From Galbibacter marinus (GTDB lineage Bacteria; Bacteroidota; Bacteroidia; Flavobacteriales; Flavobacteriaceae): a DNA stretch of 52,550 nt. The notes beneath the pieces were generated by a model. It was not told the origin of the DNA, ran no database searches, and was given only the letters and a program-made list of their open reading frames with translations. The stretch is taken from contig NZ_AMSG01000021.1 in the NCBI RefSeq assembly GCF_000300875.1, forward strand, positions 1 to 52,550. Reading direction: 5' to 3'. Of the stretch, positions 18,283-27,154 are shown in pieces. The translations under genes were made by a program, and so were the position numbers. How positions within the stretch are numbered: position 1 is the first letter of the stretch; each line of letters opens with the position of its first letter.

Positions 18283-19598
18283 CCTTCAATGTGATTTAAA
18301 ACATTTATAAAAGCAGCATTTAGATTTTTTATATTTTCCAAGCTAATACTCGCTTTGTTTCTATATGGGTCTGCAATCAGACCTCTATAACTAACCGAAT
18401 TCAAAAACTGCATATATTGAATTTTTTCCTCCATATCGAAAGGTCTAAAATTAGAAGATACCACTTGATTAATAATATCTTTAATTTCATCAAATGAATT
18501 AATATTATAAGAACTTCTTACATTATTAAAATAGGTACTTACCAAACTTATTACTGGTTTACCGCTCAAAATGCACTCGATTGATATTGTTCCAACAATA
18601 TTGATAAATAAATCAACTTTATTAAAAACGTCATCCATTCTAACTCTACTATTTAAAGCTACAATATTATCATTATTCTTTACGAGTTGAATGATTTTTT
18701 CATTTATTTCAAATGAAGATTTTGGATTTGGTTTGACATATAAAACATCATTCGATCCAAGCTGTGTAGCTATTTCTTTAAGGGTGCTGGCTTGATCTGA
18801 AAATTTCCTTCCCCATACATCAATACTAGATTCTGGTTGCATATGTAGTGGAAAAAGGATTACAAATCGAGAAGAGTCAACCGTGTCAACGGCCATTTCA
18901 TTCCATTTTTTTAAATAGTTTTTATTTTTTAGTTCTTTCGTAAACTTATAATAAGGTGATGGTGTATTAAATCTTTCTCCTTCCAAATAACCTCTTAAAA
19001 TATTTATTCTGTCCTGTAATTTCTCGATCCTAGTGGTTTTCTGTGGCACCATGTAATTCGGGATAACTTCCCTATGCGCTATACATTCAATAATTTGCTT
19101 AGCTTCATCAACATTTAGAGTTTCGTTACTACCTCCAAATATTTCTAAAGTGTCATGTTTGTAGAATGCAAATCTATTTATTGGATACCTACAAGTTCCT
19201 GGGTGTAGATATAAAATATCTCTTTTTTTACATGCCTCTATCGTTATTAAATGATGAAATGATGTTGGTTCACCAAAAACTACATCAGGCTTTATATCAT
19301 CAATTAATTTATTGATCTTCTCGTCATAATAATAGAAATGTTCTTCTGACTTTAATGAGTAAAAACGTAATTGGCGATCAGTAGAGATTATGTCATCCAA
19401 ATAATCATTCTTTCTAGTAGAAGTACTTTTACCATTTGGATAGTCTATACAAAAGGCTTTCCCATTTTTAGGAATAAATCTATGGTTCATTATTAACCAA
19501 TATATTTCATGCCCTTCCTCCTCAAGTGTGCTTGCAATTTCAGAATATAAATTTGTAATATATCGACTTTCAACGAAAAGAATTTTTTTATTCATCAC
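18279..19598 (-). CDS. Capsule_synth-like glycosyltransferase (GT-B)
   Basis: A 439-aa protein with two Rossmann-like halves. Residues 1-140 include KKILFVESRYITNLYSEIAS and DVVFGEPTSFHHL. The second half contains ILFPLHMQPESSIDVWG, VLYVKPNPKSS and FINIVGTISIECILSGKPVI. The PLHMQPE and VGT-x-ECILSGKPV elements are like capsule polysaccharide transferases of the KpsC/KpsS type (PF05159), which use CMP-activated keto-sugars. It is the last gene of the nonulosonate operon, 28 bases after the CMP-sugar synthetase gene, so it is a good candidate for the transferase that uses the CMP-nonulosonate. It lacks the look of a NeuC/LegG epimerase. Specificity is inference. Confidence 0.6.
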   Translation of the reverse strand: MMNKKILFVESRYITNLYSEIASTLEEEGHEIYWLIMNHRFIPKNGKAFCIDYPNGKSTSTRKNDYLDDIISTDRQLRFYSLKSEEHFYYYDEKINKLIDDIKPDVVFGEPTSFHHLITIEACKKRDILYLHPGTCRYPINRFAFYKHDTLEIFGGSNETLNVDEAKQIIECIAHREVIPNYMVPQKTTRIEKLQDRINILRGYLEGERFNTPSPYYKFTKELKNKNYLKKWNEMAVDTVDSSRFVILFPLHMQPESSIDVWGRKFSDQASTLKEIATQLGSNDVLYVKPNPKSSFEINEKIIQLVKNNDNIVALNSRVRMDDVFNKVDLFINIVGTISIECILSGKPVISLVSTYFNNVRSSYNINSFDEIKDIINQVVSSNFRPFDMEEKIQYMQFLNSVSYRGLIADPYRNKASISLENIKNLNAAFINVLNHIEG

Positions 19599-19626
19599 TA
19601 ATAGTACTTTTAGGGTAATATAGAAA

Positions 19627-20307
19627 TTAATTGGTTTTAATATTTAACATAAACTCTGCATATTGAAAATCATACTGGGTATCTATATCTATAGAATTGG
19701 TTCTATCCATTAAATAAGCAAAGGTGTTTTCTGAATAATAAATACCCTTTTCCAACATTTCTCTTTTAAATACAAATACCGCTCCATTGGGGTAGTAAGT
19801 TTTTTTCTCCGATTGTCTATTCGCCACTCTACTTTCAAAAATAGGTAAAATTCTTCCGTCATTGGACAAATGTTTATTCCATGTTATAGGGTGATGTTCT
19901 TCACAGAAGCTAATTACCGAATCAGCATTTTTCTCTATAAACAACCCAATGGCATTATCAACATCTGTGTGCGTTCGAAGTGGGCTAGTTGGCAACAAAA
20001 TAACAACATTATTAATCCTACTTCCGTTTGAATCGTCTAATCTATTCAAGGTATAATTATACACATCCACCGCTAAAGCGTCATCACCTGCCAGTTCTGC
20101 TGGCCTCATAAATGGAACCTCAGCACCATATTCTTCTCCTATAGCAGCAATCTGTGGATCATCAGTACTCAATATTACTCTTGAGATTGACTGGCTTTTT
20201 AGGGCGGCTTCTATAGTATAGGCTATCAATGGTTTCCCTAATAATGGCAATATATTTTTACCGGGTAAACCTTTCGACCCGCCTCTTGCTGGTATTATAG
20301 CTATCAT
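19627..20307 (-). CDS. neuA: CMP-nonulosonate synthetase (NeuA/LegF type)
   Basis: This 226-aa enzyme couples CTP to a nonulosonic acid to give the CMP-sugar donor. The N-terminal nucleotide-binding signature IIPARGGSKGLPGKN (residues 4-18), LSTDDPQIAAIGEEYGAEV, and LLPTSPLRTHTDVDNAI are those of acylneuraminate cytidylyltransferases. The C terminus has the DRTNSIDIDTQYDF metal-site motif. It overlaps the guanylyltransferase gene by a single base, so it is tightly coupled in the operon. The operon context (LegC, PtmE-like) favours legionaminic or a related diacetamido sugar over sialic acid, but sequence alone does not decide this. Confidence 0.88.
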   Translation of the reverse strand: MIAIIPARGGSKGLPGKNILPLLGKPLIAYTIEAALKSQSISRVILSTDDPQIAAIGEEYGAEVPFMRPAELAGDDALAVDVYNYTLNRLDDSNGSRINNVVILLPTSPLRTHTDVDNAIGLFIEKNADSVISFCEEHHPITWNKHLSNDGRILPIFESRVANRQSEKKTYYPNGAVFVFKREMLEKGIYYSENTFAYLMDRTNSIDIDTQYDFQYAEFMLNIKTN

Positions 20308-21356
20308 TAACTTATATGTTTTATAAATTCTTGAGCATGATCATAATCTACTGGTTTACCAATATCAATCCAAAATCCTAGAATTGGATTATACAATAAT
20401 TTTTTACCATCTTCTACCAGTTTATCCATCAGGGTTGTGATATCATAAAATTCATTTTTTGGAATCTCATCAACAAGTTCCTTCTTCAAAATATAAATAC
20501 CAGCGTTGGATTGATATCGAAACGTTGGTTTTTCCTTAAAGCTTTTCACATCGGAACCATTGGTTTCAAAAACTGCATAAGGCACATCCACTTTATACTC
20601 TGTGGATGCCACAATCATATCTCCTTCTTTATTTAATATATTTAAATATAAATCTTCGAAATCAATATTGGTGAAGAGGTCACTATTCATAAGTAAGACA
20701 TGATCTGTTTTAAACTCGGGAACAAGAGATAATGCTCCAGCTGTACCAAGAGGCTCATCCTCCCATACATATTCAATTTGAACGCCTTTTTTACTTCCAT
20801 CCCCAAAATAGTCTTGGATTTGTTGACCCAAGTATTTCAAAGAAATGTAAAACTTAGTGATTCCGAATGATATTAAACGATCAATATTGTGTTCAATGAT
20901 GGGCTTACCTCCAAGTGGCAGCATGGGCTTCGGCATTTTATCAGTTAATGGACTAAGTCTTTTACCTCTACCGCCTGCCATAATCATGCATTCCATAGGC
21001 AGTACCGCTCTGGTTTTAACCAAATCTATGATTCGCACCAGTCGCTTTTGATGGTCTAGAATAGGTAGAATTTTAATGTTATTTTTATTGTATTCACTTA
21101 ATTGGATAAATCTATTATTCTTGTTCTCTAATTCATATGCAAAATCATAATTACAAATACTTCCTACTTGGAGATCCAAGTCAGCGTATTTGGCCAAAGA
21201 GCGACGTATGTCACCATCTGTTAACGACCCAATTACTGCGTTTTCTTTGTTTATAACAAATAAAATCAGTCGACTAATATTACGAAGGGCGTTTAGCTTT
21301 ACCAGCGCTTCTAGTATGGTGCTATTTTTATGTATAAGTAGACTTTGTAAATCCAT
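20307..21356 (-). CDS. CBS-nucleotidyltransferase (PtmE-like)
   Basis: The 349-aa protein has a pair of CBS motifs (residues 1-115, with VIGSLTDGDIRRSLAK) fused to a sugar nucleotidyltransferase domain (MIMAGGRGKRLSPLTDKMPK from about residue 123, then GTAGALSLVPEF and MNSDLFTNIDFEDL). This architecture is that of PtmE of the Campylobacter legionaminic acid route, which makes GDP-glucosamine from glucosamine-1-phosphate. The gene lies between the synthase and CMP-synthetase genes, in agreement with a GDP-sugar-based nonulosonate pathway. The nucleotide used here is inferred from the family. Confidence 0.8.
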   Translation of the reverse strand: MDLQSLLIHKNSTILEALVKLNALRNISRLILFVINKENAVIGSLTDGDIRRSLAKYADLDLQVGSICNYDFAYELENKNNRFIQLSEYNKNNIKILPILDHQKRLVRIIDLVKTRAVLPMECMIMAGGRGKRLSPLTDKMPKPMLPLGGKPIIEHNIDRLISFGITKFYISLKYLGQQIQDYFGDGSKKGVQIEYVWEDEPLGTAGALSLVPEFKTDHVLLMNSDLFTNIDFEDLYLNILNKEGDMIVASTEYKVDVPYAVFETNGSDVKSFKEKPTFRYQSNAGIYILKKELVDEIPKNEFYDITTLMDKLVEDGKKLLYNPILGFWIDIGKPVDYDHAQEFIKHIS

Positions 21357-21365
21357 GATTTCTAT

Positions 21366-22424
21366 CTAATTTAATAACTCCCATTTAATTAAATCATCAT
21401 TACTCACATCAACCTTTAGGCTTCTACCGACTACAAAGTTGACCTGATCTGGTGGAATATGAGTCCCAGGTCTTTTAGCGGAAAGATCATCTTTGGTTAG
21501 GACATGACCTTTATTAAGATCCTTATTGACAACTAAACTCCTTCTAAATCTTAATTTTTTACTTTCCTCGGCTTCTGAGACAATTCTTTTATAGCTTCCT
21601 AATGCATTAACAATGTTTTTAGAATCTTCGCATATTACTTTTAATTCCTTAGGGTCCGCTGAGATTTCATGATCCCAACCTGGAAGGTCTTTATCAGTAG
21701 TAAAATGTTTTTCTATAATACAGGCTCCAAGAGCGGCCGAAGCAAGCGGAATTGAAGTTCCAATGGTGTGATCCGAGAAACCCACTGGCACATCAAACGT
21801 ACGCTGCAGAGTAGTGATATTATTCAAATGAATATCTTCATAAAGCGGTGGATAAATAGAGATGCAGTGTAAAAGCATGATCTTATCATTCCCCTCCTTA
21901 TAACAGGCATTAAGTGCCGTTTCTATTTCCCCCAATGTAGCCATTCCTGTAGATATAATTACAGGTTTCTGATATGATGCGACCTCTCTTAAAAAAGTCA
22001 GGTTATTAATATCCATAGAAGCTATCTTAAAAAAAGGAACATCAATATCGTTGAGTAATTTGGCTTCTTTTTCAGAGAATGGTGAGGAGGCAAAGGTGAT
22101 TTCTTCATTCTCACAAAAATCTCTTAGCTCTTTGTGTTGAGCGTCAGTTAGGGCATACTTTTCAACCATTTCTTTTAAAGACCCAAAATGCTTCTTTTTA
22201 GAATCATTATACACCTGGTTACGTTCGTATTCTTCTTTTGCAATCAGTGATTTAGAAGTCCATGATTGAAATTTAACGCAATCTGCACCGGCATTTTTAG
22301 CAGAAAGAATCATTTCTTTAGCTAAATTCATATCTCCGTTGTGATTTGCTCCAATTTCTGCAATGATATAGGGTTCGCAGTAGTTGTGTACTAATTTTCT
22401 ATTGTCAATTTGAATTTTTTTCAT
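21366..22424 (-). CDS. neuB: Nonulosonate synthase (NeuB/LegI type)
   Basis: This 352-aa synthase condenses phosphoenolpyruvate with a six-carbon amino sugar to form the nine-carbon acid. It has the NeuB TIM barrel (IIAEIGANHNGDMNLAKEM, VKFQSWTSKSLI, IISTGMATLGEI, LLHCISIYPP, GFSDHTIGTSIP, IIEKHFTTD) and a C-terminal SAF antifreeze-like domain (VVNKDLNKGHVLTKDDLSAKRPG). I place the start at 22424 (MKKIQIDNRK) because it overlaps the preceding TGA as ATGA; the upstream ATG at 22448 would only prefix eight odd residues. The neighbouring aminotransferase suggests a 2,4-diacetamido substrate. Confidence 0.92.
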   Translation of the reverse strand: MKKIQIDNRKLVHNYCEPYIIAEIGANHNGDMNLAKEMILSAKNAGADCVKFQSWTSKSLIAKEEYERNQVYNDSKKKHFGSLKEMVEKYALTDAQHKELRDFCENEEITFASSPFSEKEAKLLNDIDVPFFKIASMDINNLTFLREVASYQKPVIISTGMATLGEIETALNACYKEGNDKIMLLHCISIYPPLYEDIHLNNITTLQRTFDVPVGFSDHTIGTSIPLASAALGACIIEKHFTTDKDLPGWDHEISADPKELKVICEDSKNIVNALGSYKRIVSEAEESKKLRFRRSLVVNKDLNKGHVLTKDDLSAKRPGTHIPPDQVNFVVGRSLKVDVSNDDLIKWELLN

Positions 22425-23263
22425 ATCATTTCTGTTTCTTCCCACCAAAATGGGAATTTGTTCAATTTGATGTTTTTGTTTTTATAATTTTCCAAGTTTT
22501 TTTCGAAAGCATCAAGACGCTCCAATTCTTTATTTAGATTCGGGTAGAATTTCACTAGGGCGCTATAATGTCTTTTCTTCACCATAGTTGCTTTATATAT
22601 GCTTTCAAATGTCAGCTCATTTGATAGCCCTGCAGTGTTTTGTTCATGTTGGTTATAGATAGTCGTGCAATCATGTAAAAAACTTCCCTTTAGTTTACCA
22701 TTGTTTAGGAATTGGTAGAAAACAAACCAATCTGTAGCCCAAATGTTATTGTCTCGAATAATTTTTGTTTTTAAAACTTCTGATCGCACACCTGAATTAC
22801 CAAGACCTATTATGTTCTTATCTGCAAGAAAATCCTGGTCGAAATTAAAGCCATGTTCCATGCGATGGGACCAAACATTAGCCGCGATAATTTTTCCATC
22901 TTTACTAATGGACAAATCATTACAAACAATGGGGTCGAGCGTTAGACCAGAAATCGTCTGCTCCACACGATTCGTACTCATCCCATCATCAATGTCCTGA
23001 AAAATCACATATTCATAACCTTGGTCAGTTAGGAAATGAAAAGAATCAAACCGTATGTTAGGAATCGATTTATGTTTGCTATCAATGATCTGAAAGGATG
23101 GCGACAATTCTTCCAGATCATCTTCTGATATAGTAGCGCCATCATTAAACAGTATCACGTCGAAGTCATTACAGTTTTGCTTATTGACAGAATCGACAAA
23201 ACTTCTTAGATACTTCTTGGCAACAGGGTATATATAACTTACTAATACGGCCTTCTTCTTCAT
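22421..23263 (-). CDS. GT2-like glycosyltransferase
   Basis: The 280-aa protein begins KKAVLVSYIYPVAKKYLRSF followed by CNDFDVILFNDGA and YVIFQDIDDGMSTNRVEQTI. This is the layout of a GT-A fold family 2 transferase: a beta strand, a donor-binding loop, then a D-x-D-like metal site (QDIDDG). The rest (WATDWFVFYQFLNNGKLKGSF) is less canonical. It lies inside the nonulosonate operon, 2 bases after the acyltransferase gene stop and overlapping the synthase start by 4 bases. It may add a sugar next to the nonulosonate. It could also be a related nucleotide-sugar-binding protein without transferase activity. Confidence 0.65.
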   Translation of the reverse strand: MKKKAVLVSYIYPVAKKYLRSFVDSVNKQNCNDFDVILFNDGATISEDDLEELSPSFQIIDSKHKSIPNIRFDSFHFLTDQGYEYVIFQDIDDGMSTNRVEQTISGLTLDPIVCNDLSISKDGKIIAANVWSHRMEHGFNFDQDFLADKNIIGLGNSGVRSEVLKTKIIRDNNIWATDWFVFYQFLNNGKLKGSFLHDCTTIYNQHEQNTAGLSNELTFESIYKATMVKKRHYSALVKFYPNLNKELERLDAFEKNLENYKNKNIKLNKFPFWWEETEMI

Positions 23264-23265
23264 GT

Positions 23266-23895
23266 TTACTTTATTCTTCTAGCTGGATTTCCAACCCATG
23301 TGGTATGAGAGGGTAAATCTTTTATGACAACTGATCCAGCACCTACTATTACATGATCTCCAATAGAAACTCCCTCTTTAATAACGCTATTAGCACCAAT
23401 GAAAGATTCTTCTCCTACTTTTACATTTCCCAATAATACTGCTCCTGGGGCGATATGGCTAAAATCACCTACTATACATTCATGTTCTACAATTGCAGCA
23501 GTGTTAATTACACACGCTTTTCCGATCACAGCTCTAGCATTAATGATCGCGCCTGAGGACACATAAGTAGATACGTTGATCTTAGCTGTTTTGGATACCT
23601 TTGCACTTTTATCAATAATGGTGAATTGATTGAAATGATATTGCTCTAGGGTTTCTGAGATTTTCTTTCTCAACTCATTGTCACCCACTGTCGGAAACAC
23701 ATAATCATCACCAACAATTGCCTTTAAATCAACCTCTTTTTCATTTCCACAGAAAGTAAGTCTATAAGGATTATCTTCATTAGCCTTGGTATCAAAATAG
23801 CCCTGAATAGTATGGTTGTTTGATAAAGCACTCTCGACAACTACGTAAGCATGTCCAGAATATCCTAATATGTATATGTTCTTAAACTCTGACAC
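23266..23895 (-). CDS. neuD: NeuD/PglD-type sugar acyltransferase
   Basis: A 209-aa protein with a short Rossmann-like N-terminal domain (IYILGYSGHAYVVVESAL) and a C-terminal left-handed beta-helix of hexapeptide repeats (INVSTYVSSGAIINARAVIG, VINTAAIVEHECIVGDF, HIAPGAVLLGNVKVGEES) ending GSVVIKDLPSHTTWVGNPARRI. The central His (EHECIVGD) is the catalytic base seen in PglD. It acetylates the 4-amino group of the UDP- or GDP-linked amino sugar made by the aminotransferase (the LegH step). The start overlaps the end of the aminotransferase gene by 14 bases. Confidence 0.9.
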   Translation of the reverse strand: MSEFKNIYILGYSGHAYVVVESALSNNHTIQGYFDTKANEDNPYRLTFCGNEKEVDLKAIVGDDYVFPTVGDNELRKKISETLEQYHFNQFTIIDKSAKVSKTAKINVSTYVSSGAIINARAVIGKACVINTAAIVEHECIVGDFSHIAPGAVLLGNVKVGEESFIGANSVIKEGVSIGDHVIVGAGSVVIKDLPSHTTWVGNPARRIK

Positions 23896-25027
23896 TACTC
23901 GGTATATTTACAACACGGTCTTCCAACCATTTAGCATTCTCTATATTTCCAAATTGGCTGTTTTTAAACATCTTTAAATTGGTCATTAATTTCCAAATAG
24001 GTCTCGTCATCACACCTTTATCATTGGTTGCTTCTAAGAACATATTTCTTTCCTTAAGGTCATTACATATCAGTGCATTTAACCAATAATTCACAGTAGT
24101 ACCTGCTCTTTCCACCACAAACTGCATGCCTTTATTGTCAAATAACTTTTTATAATCTTCTGCCAAGGCTCGTTTACTTTCAATGAACATTGGAAGGTTT
24201 TCCATCTGGGCACACCCTAATGCAGCATTAAGGTTAGGAAGCCGATAATTGAACGCCAACATATCATGCTCAAAATCCCAACGGTGTGGTATTTTAGCAG
24301 TGGTTGTAATGTGCTTGGCCTTTTTAGCCAATGCATTATCGTTAGTGATAATCATCCCGCCACCTCCAGTGGTAATGGTTTTATTTCCATTAAAACTTAA
24401 AGTTCCACACAATCCTAATGTTCCTGTATGCCTTCCATCAGAATAACTCCCTAAAGATTCAGCGGCATCCTCTATCAATCGAAGGTGATATTTATTACAA
24501 ACCTGAAGTATTTCTTCGGTTCGGGCTGGGTGACCAAAGGTGTGCATGGGCACCACTGCTTTTATTTTTCTTTTTGAAACTTTATTTATACAGAACCCAT
24601 TTTTGATTTCAGTATTTTTGGAAAGAAAGTTCTCTAACTTTTCTGGAGATAATCCCATACTATCTTTATCCACGTCCACAAAAACAGGATGCGCTCCAAT
24701 ATAGCTTAAAGCATTGCAGGTTGCAACAAAAGTTAAGGGTTGTGTGATTACTTCATCATTAGAATCAACATCAGCTAGTAACAATGCTATATGTAGTGCA
24801 GCTGTTCCATTAACAGTCGCTACTGCATATGATGCTCCAGTAAACTTTTGCACCTCTTCTTCAAACTGATCTACATACTTCCCTACACTAGAAACAAAGG
24901 TAGAATCGATACAAGCATTCAAATATTTCTTTTCATTACCTATGAATCTTGGCTCATGCAGCGGAATAAACTCTTCCGTTTTATAGGTGCCTCTTATAAA
25001 TTCAATTATATCATCAAACATATCCAT
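23882..25027 (-). CDS. legC: LegC-type sugar aminotransferase
   Basis: A PLP enzyme of the DegT/DnrJ/EryC1/StrS family, 381 aa, that aminates the 4-keto sugar produced by the dehydratase. Landmarks are VATVNGTAALHIALLLADV, the aspartate VEDAAESLGS-like segment (LIEDAAESLGSYSDGRHTG), and the PLP lysine in TLSFNGNKTITTGGGGMI at about residue 215. The opening MFDDIIEFIRGTYKTEEFI-PLHEP is characteristic of the LegC subfamily; Met3 may be the true start. It sits 1 base after the dehydratase gene stop. This is the strongest indicator that the operon makes a legionaminic-type acid. Confidence 0.9.
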   Translation of the reverse strand: MDMFDDIIEFIRGTYKTEEFIPLHEPRFIGNEKKYLNACIDSTFVSSVGKYVDQFEEEVQKFTGASYAVATVNGTAALHIALLLADVDSNDEVITQPLTFVATCNALSYIGAHPVFVDVDKDSMGLSPEKLENFLSKNTEIKNGFCINKVSKRKIKAVVPMHTFGHPARTEEILQVCNKYHLRLIEDAAESLGSYSDGRHTGTLGLCGTLSFNGNKTITTGGGGMIITNDNALAKKAKHITTTAKIPHRWDFEHDMLAFNYRLPNLNAALGCAQMENLPMFIESKRALAEDYKKLFDNKGMQFVVERAGTTVNYWLNALICNDLKERNMFLEATNDKGVMTRPIWKLMTNLKMFKNSQFGNIENAKWLEDRVVNIPSSVRV

Positions 25028-25028
25028 A

Positions 25029-26216
25029 CTACATTTTACTATCTAAATATTTACCTGTTTCCTTATGACCGAAATTTGGTATCATTTCATTAAACAAATC
25101 AACAATCTCTTGTTTTGACCATCTCTTAGCCTTCTTCATTTGATCGATGCGATTAGTGAAATTCTCTAAGAGATCGTTATTGTAGTTTACTTCATTTTTG
25201 ATAACTCCTAAATTGTGGAATGACTCGACATCCAAGGTCTCATTTTCCGTAAAGAATTCTTCAAAATCTTTTTCTCCAGTAGTGTCACTCTTGGTGAACA
25301 GGCATGGCCATTTATTTTCTTTTGGCAAGCTGTGCACCAGTTCTCTAGCTTGATCTTCTGAGTCGCACAAATAAGGCTCAAAACCTAAATCGTTTAAATA
25401 CTTTACGGCAATATCCGCAAAAGATATCAAGTGCAAATCCTCACTAAGTTTAGGAAAGAAAATGTCTCTGTTTTCTCCAAAAATACAAGACATTAAACAA
25501 AGTTCTCCTGATTCCTTTGGAATCACAAAATACCTTTTAATATCATTAGGTGCCACAATAGGCTGCCGTTTCTTTATACGTTGATCAAAGCCATGAAGTA
25601 ATGAACCATCTGAAAAGGCTACATTGGCAAAACGTGCCGTTGAAATTTCAATGTCTTTACTTTTTCGCATTAAAAACATCTCCATTATACGCTTTGACCC
25701 GCCCATCATATTGACAGGGTTAGCTGCTTTATCTGTAGAAACACAAAAATACTTTTTTATCCCTTTTTCAATCGATTGCCGCAAAGTTTTCTCCGTATTG
25801 AATATATTCACATCAATCATCCGCATCAAGGTGAAGGGATCTTTTTCACTTCGCACATGTTTGAGTGCTGATAGATTTAACACATAATCATAAGCGCCAT
25901 CGGCAGCAATAAAGGCATCGTATTCAATCGATCCCACATCCAACGCAAATGTCTGAAAGTCACCATCAATATATCCAAAAGAACTCCGAATATCCCTCAC
26001 AAGTTCTACTAGGTTATTTTCACTTATATCTACGACATGGAGTTTTTTCGGATGACGTTTGAATATTTCCTTGGTCACTGCTTGACCTATGGATCCAGCT
26101 CCGCCAATAACTAAAAATCGGGAAGATGATACAGTGGAATATAATTCCTTTTCATAACAAGAAATATCATTTGTGAACAATTCCGATTTTCTTCCAATTA
26201 AATTTAAATACTTCAT
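25029..26216 (-). CDS. Nucleotide-sugar 4,6-dehydratase
   Basis: This 395-aa SDR enzyme makes a 4-keto-6-deoxy sugar from UDP- or GDP-GlcNAc, the first step of the nonulosonate branch. It has the NAD site VIGGAGSIGQAVTKEIF (about residues 36-52), HVVDISENNLVEL, the SALKHVRSEKDPF segment, and the STDKAANPVNMMGGSKRIME catalytic region typical of short CapD/FlaA1-like dehydratases (PF02719). The C-terminal tail (about 310-395) is longer than PseB and is rich in charged residues. It is the first gene of the eight-gene operon that ends at 18279, and a promoter-like site lies 170 bases upstream. Whether it is the LegB functional equivalent is inferred from its place before legC. Confidence 0.85.
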   Translation of the reverse strand: MKYLNLIGRKSELFTNDISCYEKELYSTVSSSRFLVIGGAGSIGQAVTKEIFKRHPKKLHVVDISENNLVELVRDIRSSFGYIDGDFQTFALDVGSIEYDAFIAADGAYDYVLNLSALKHVRSEKDPFTLMRMIDVNIFNTEKTLRQSIEKGIKKYFCVSTDKAANPVNMMGGSKRIMEMFLMRKSKDIEISTARFANVAFSDGSLLHGFDQRIKKRQPIVAPNDIKRYFVIPKESGELCLMSCIFGENRDIFFPKLSEDLHLISFADIAVKYLNDLGFEPYLCDSEDQARELVHSLPKENKWPCLFTKSDTTGEKDFEEFFTENETLDVESFHNLGVIKNEVNYNNDLLENFTNRIDQMKKAKRWSKQEIVDLFNEMIPNFGHKETGKYLDSKM

Positions 26217-26394
26217 TAAAAATAATATTTTCGATGATTTTATTTATTTATCATTTATAAAATAAAGGCTTTAACCCCATTATAAAATGCAACATCAATC
26301 TATACTTACGATATATATGCCCCAAAAATCTTTGCTAACTGATTGCTAAATCCTCGCGATCAGATTTACATAAAATATAATATAAGTAGCAAAG

Positions 26395-26424
26395 CAAAAA
26401 TACAATAATCCAGTATTTCACCAA
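26395..26424 (-). promoter_or_regulatory. Promoter of nonulosonate operon
   Basis: On the minus strand TTG (26424-26422) and TATTTTTG (26402-26395) are separated by 19 bases, matching the Bacteroidetes TTG-N17-23-TAnnTTTG promoter in both boxes and spacing. It would give a leader of about 170 bases before the dehydratase ATG at 26216. Confidence 0.55.
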
Positions 26425-27048
26425 GTCATTTTAGATTAATTACTAGAATTATATTCACTATTTGACACAAATGTGAACTATAAACGAATTAAATTTAGTT
26501 TTATTTGATTTAATTCAAATAAGCATCTTTTAAAAAGAAGTTTAATATTCAATAACATCTAAATATAGATGGTCACTTGATAGGGTTCTTACATTACTCA
26601 AAGTATGACACTTGGATTGATTACTTAACATTGCGAATGAATTGCAACTTCTATAACCCAATGAATCAAAATTGCGAAATTTATGATCTTAGTGCGATAT
26701 GATTAGGAAATTTTATAATCATAATGTGAGAAGAGTTTCATGCTTATTTGAATAGCTATTAAAAATCCAGGGAATGGAGTGTAAAATGAACTTCTATGTT
26801 AAAAATAGACCCTCAGTCCCGAATTCTTGAATTTTCTCCATCACAAATTCTTCCTATTTAAAATTAATGTTAATGCAGTAAAATATTACCTAATCGTTAA
26901 ACCATAGTATATGAATTTCAGTCTATATTACTTTTAAACCTATGACATCAAGGGCTTAAGGGGGAAACAATTAATTTACATAGGATAAAATGTAAGTTTT
27001 CATCTACGAATAGCACAACAATCTCATAAATCTCTCGTTAATAAGTAG

Positions 27049-27141
27049 TGTCAGATAAGATGAAAAGTCTGACAGAATTGGGCTGTGGTGCCCAAGTGTT
27101 TTAGGTATTTATTTTAACTAATCAATATAGACTTATATTGA
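27049..27141 (+). promoter_or_regulatory. Three stacked inverted repeats before wecA-like gene
   Basis: In under 100 bases there are three perfect inverted repeats: TGTCAGA/TCTGACA (27049-27055 and 27068-27074), TTGGGC/GCCCAA (27078-27083 and 27090-27095, followed by a T-rich run) and TCAATATA/TATATTGA (27122-27129 and 27134-27141). The last ends 13 bases before the ATG at 27155, where it could cover the ribosome-binding region. They may be a structured leader, operators or IS scars. Confidence 0.4.
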
Positions 27142-27154
27142 ATAATCGCAACGA

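Larger units (their letters stand above)
26217..27154. other. 938-bp non-coding divergent region
   Basis: No frame here has protein-like content on either strand, and I found no decayed gene that I could recognise. It separates the minus-strand nonulosonate operon from the plus-strand wecA-like gene. It holds the promoter at 26395-26424 and, at its right end, the three inverted repeats listed separately. The sequence is AT-rich, except that 27045-27100 is more mixed. Confidence 0.7.

Noticed and set aside
22425-22448. Eight-codon N-terminal extension of the NeuB-type synthase
   Set aside because: The internal ATG overlaps the upstream stop as ATGA and gives the normal start; the extension is odd in sequence.
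26217-27154. CRISPR array or tRNA genes in the large non-coding stretch
   Set aside because: No regularly spaced repeats and no cloverleaf-like sequence were seen here or elsewhere in the window.
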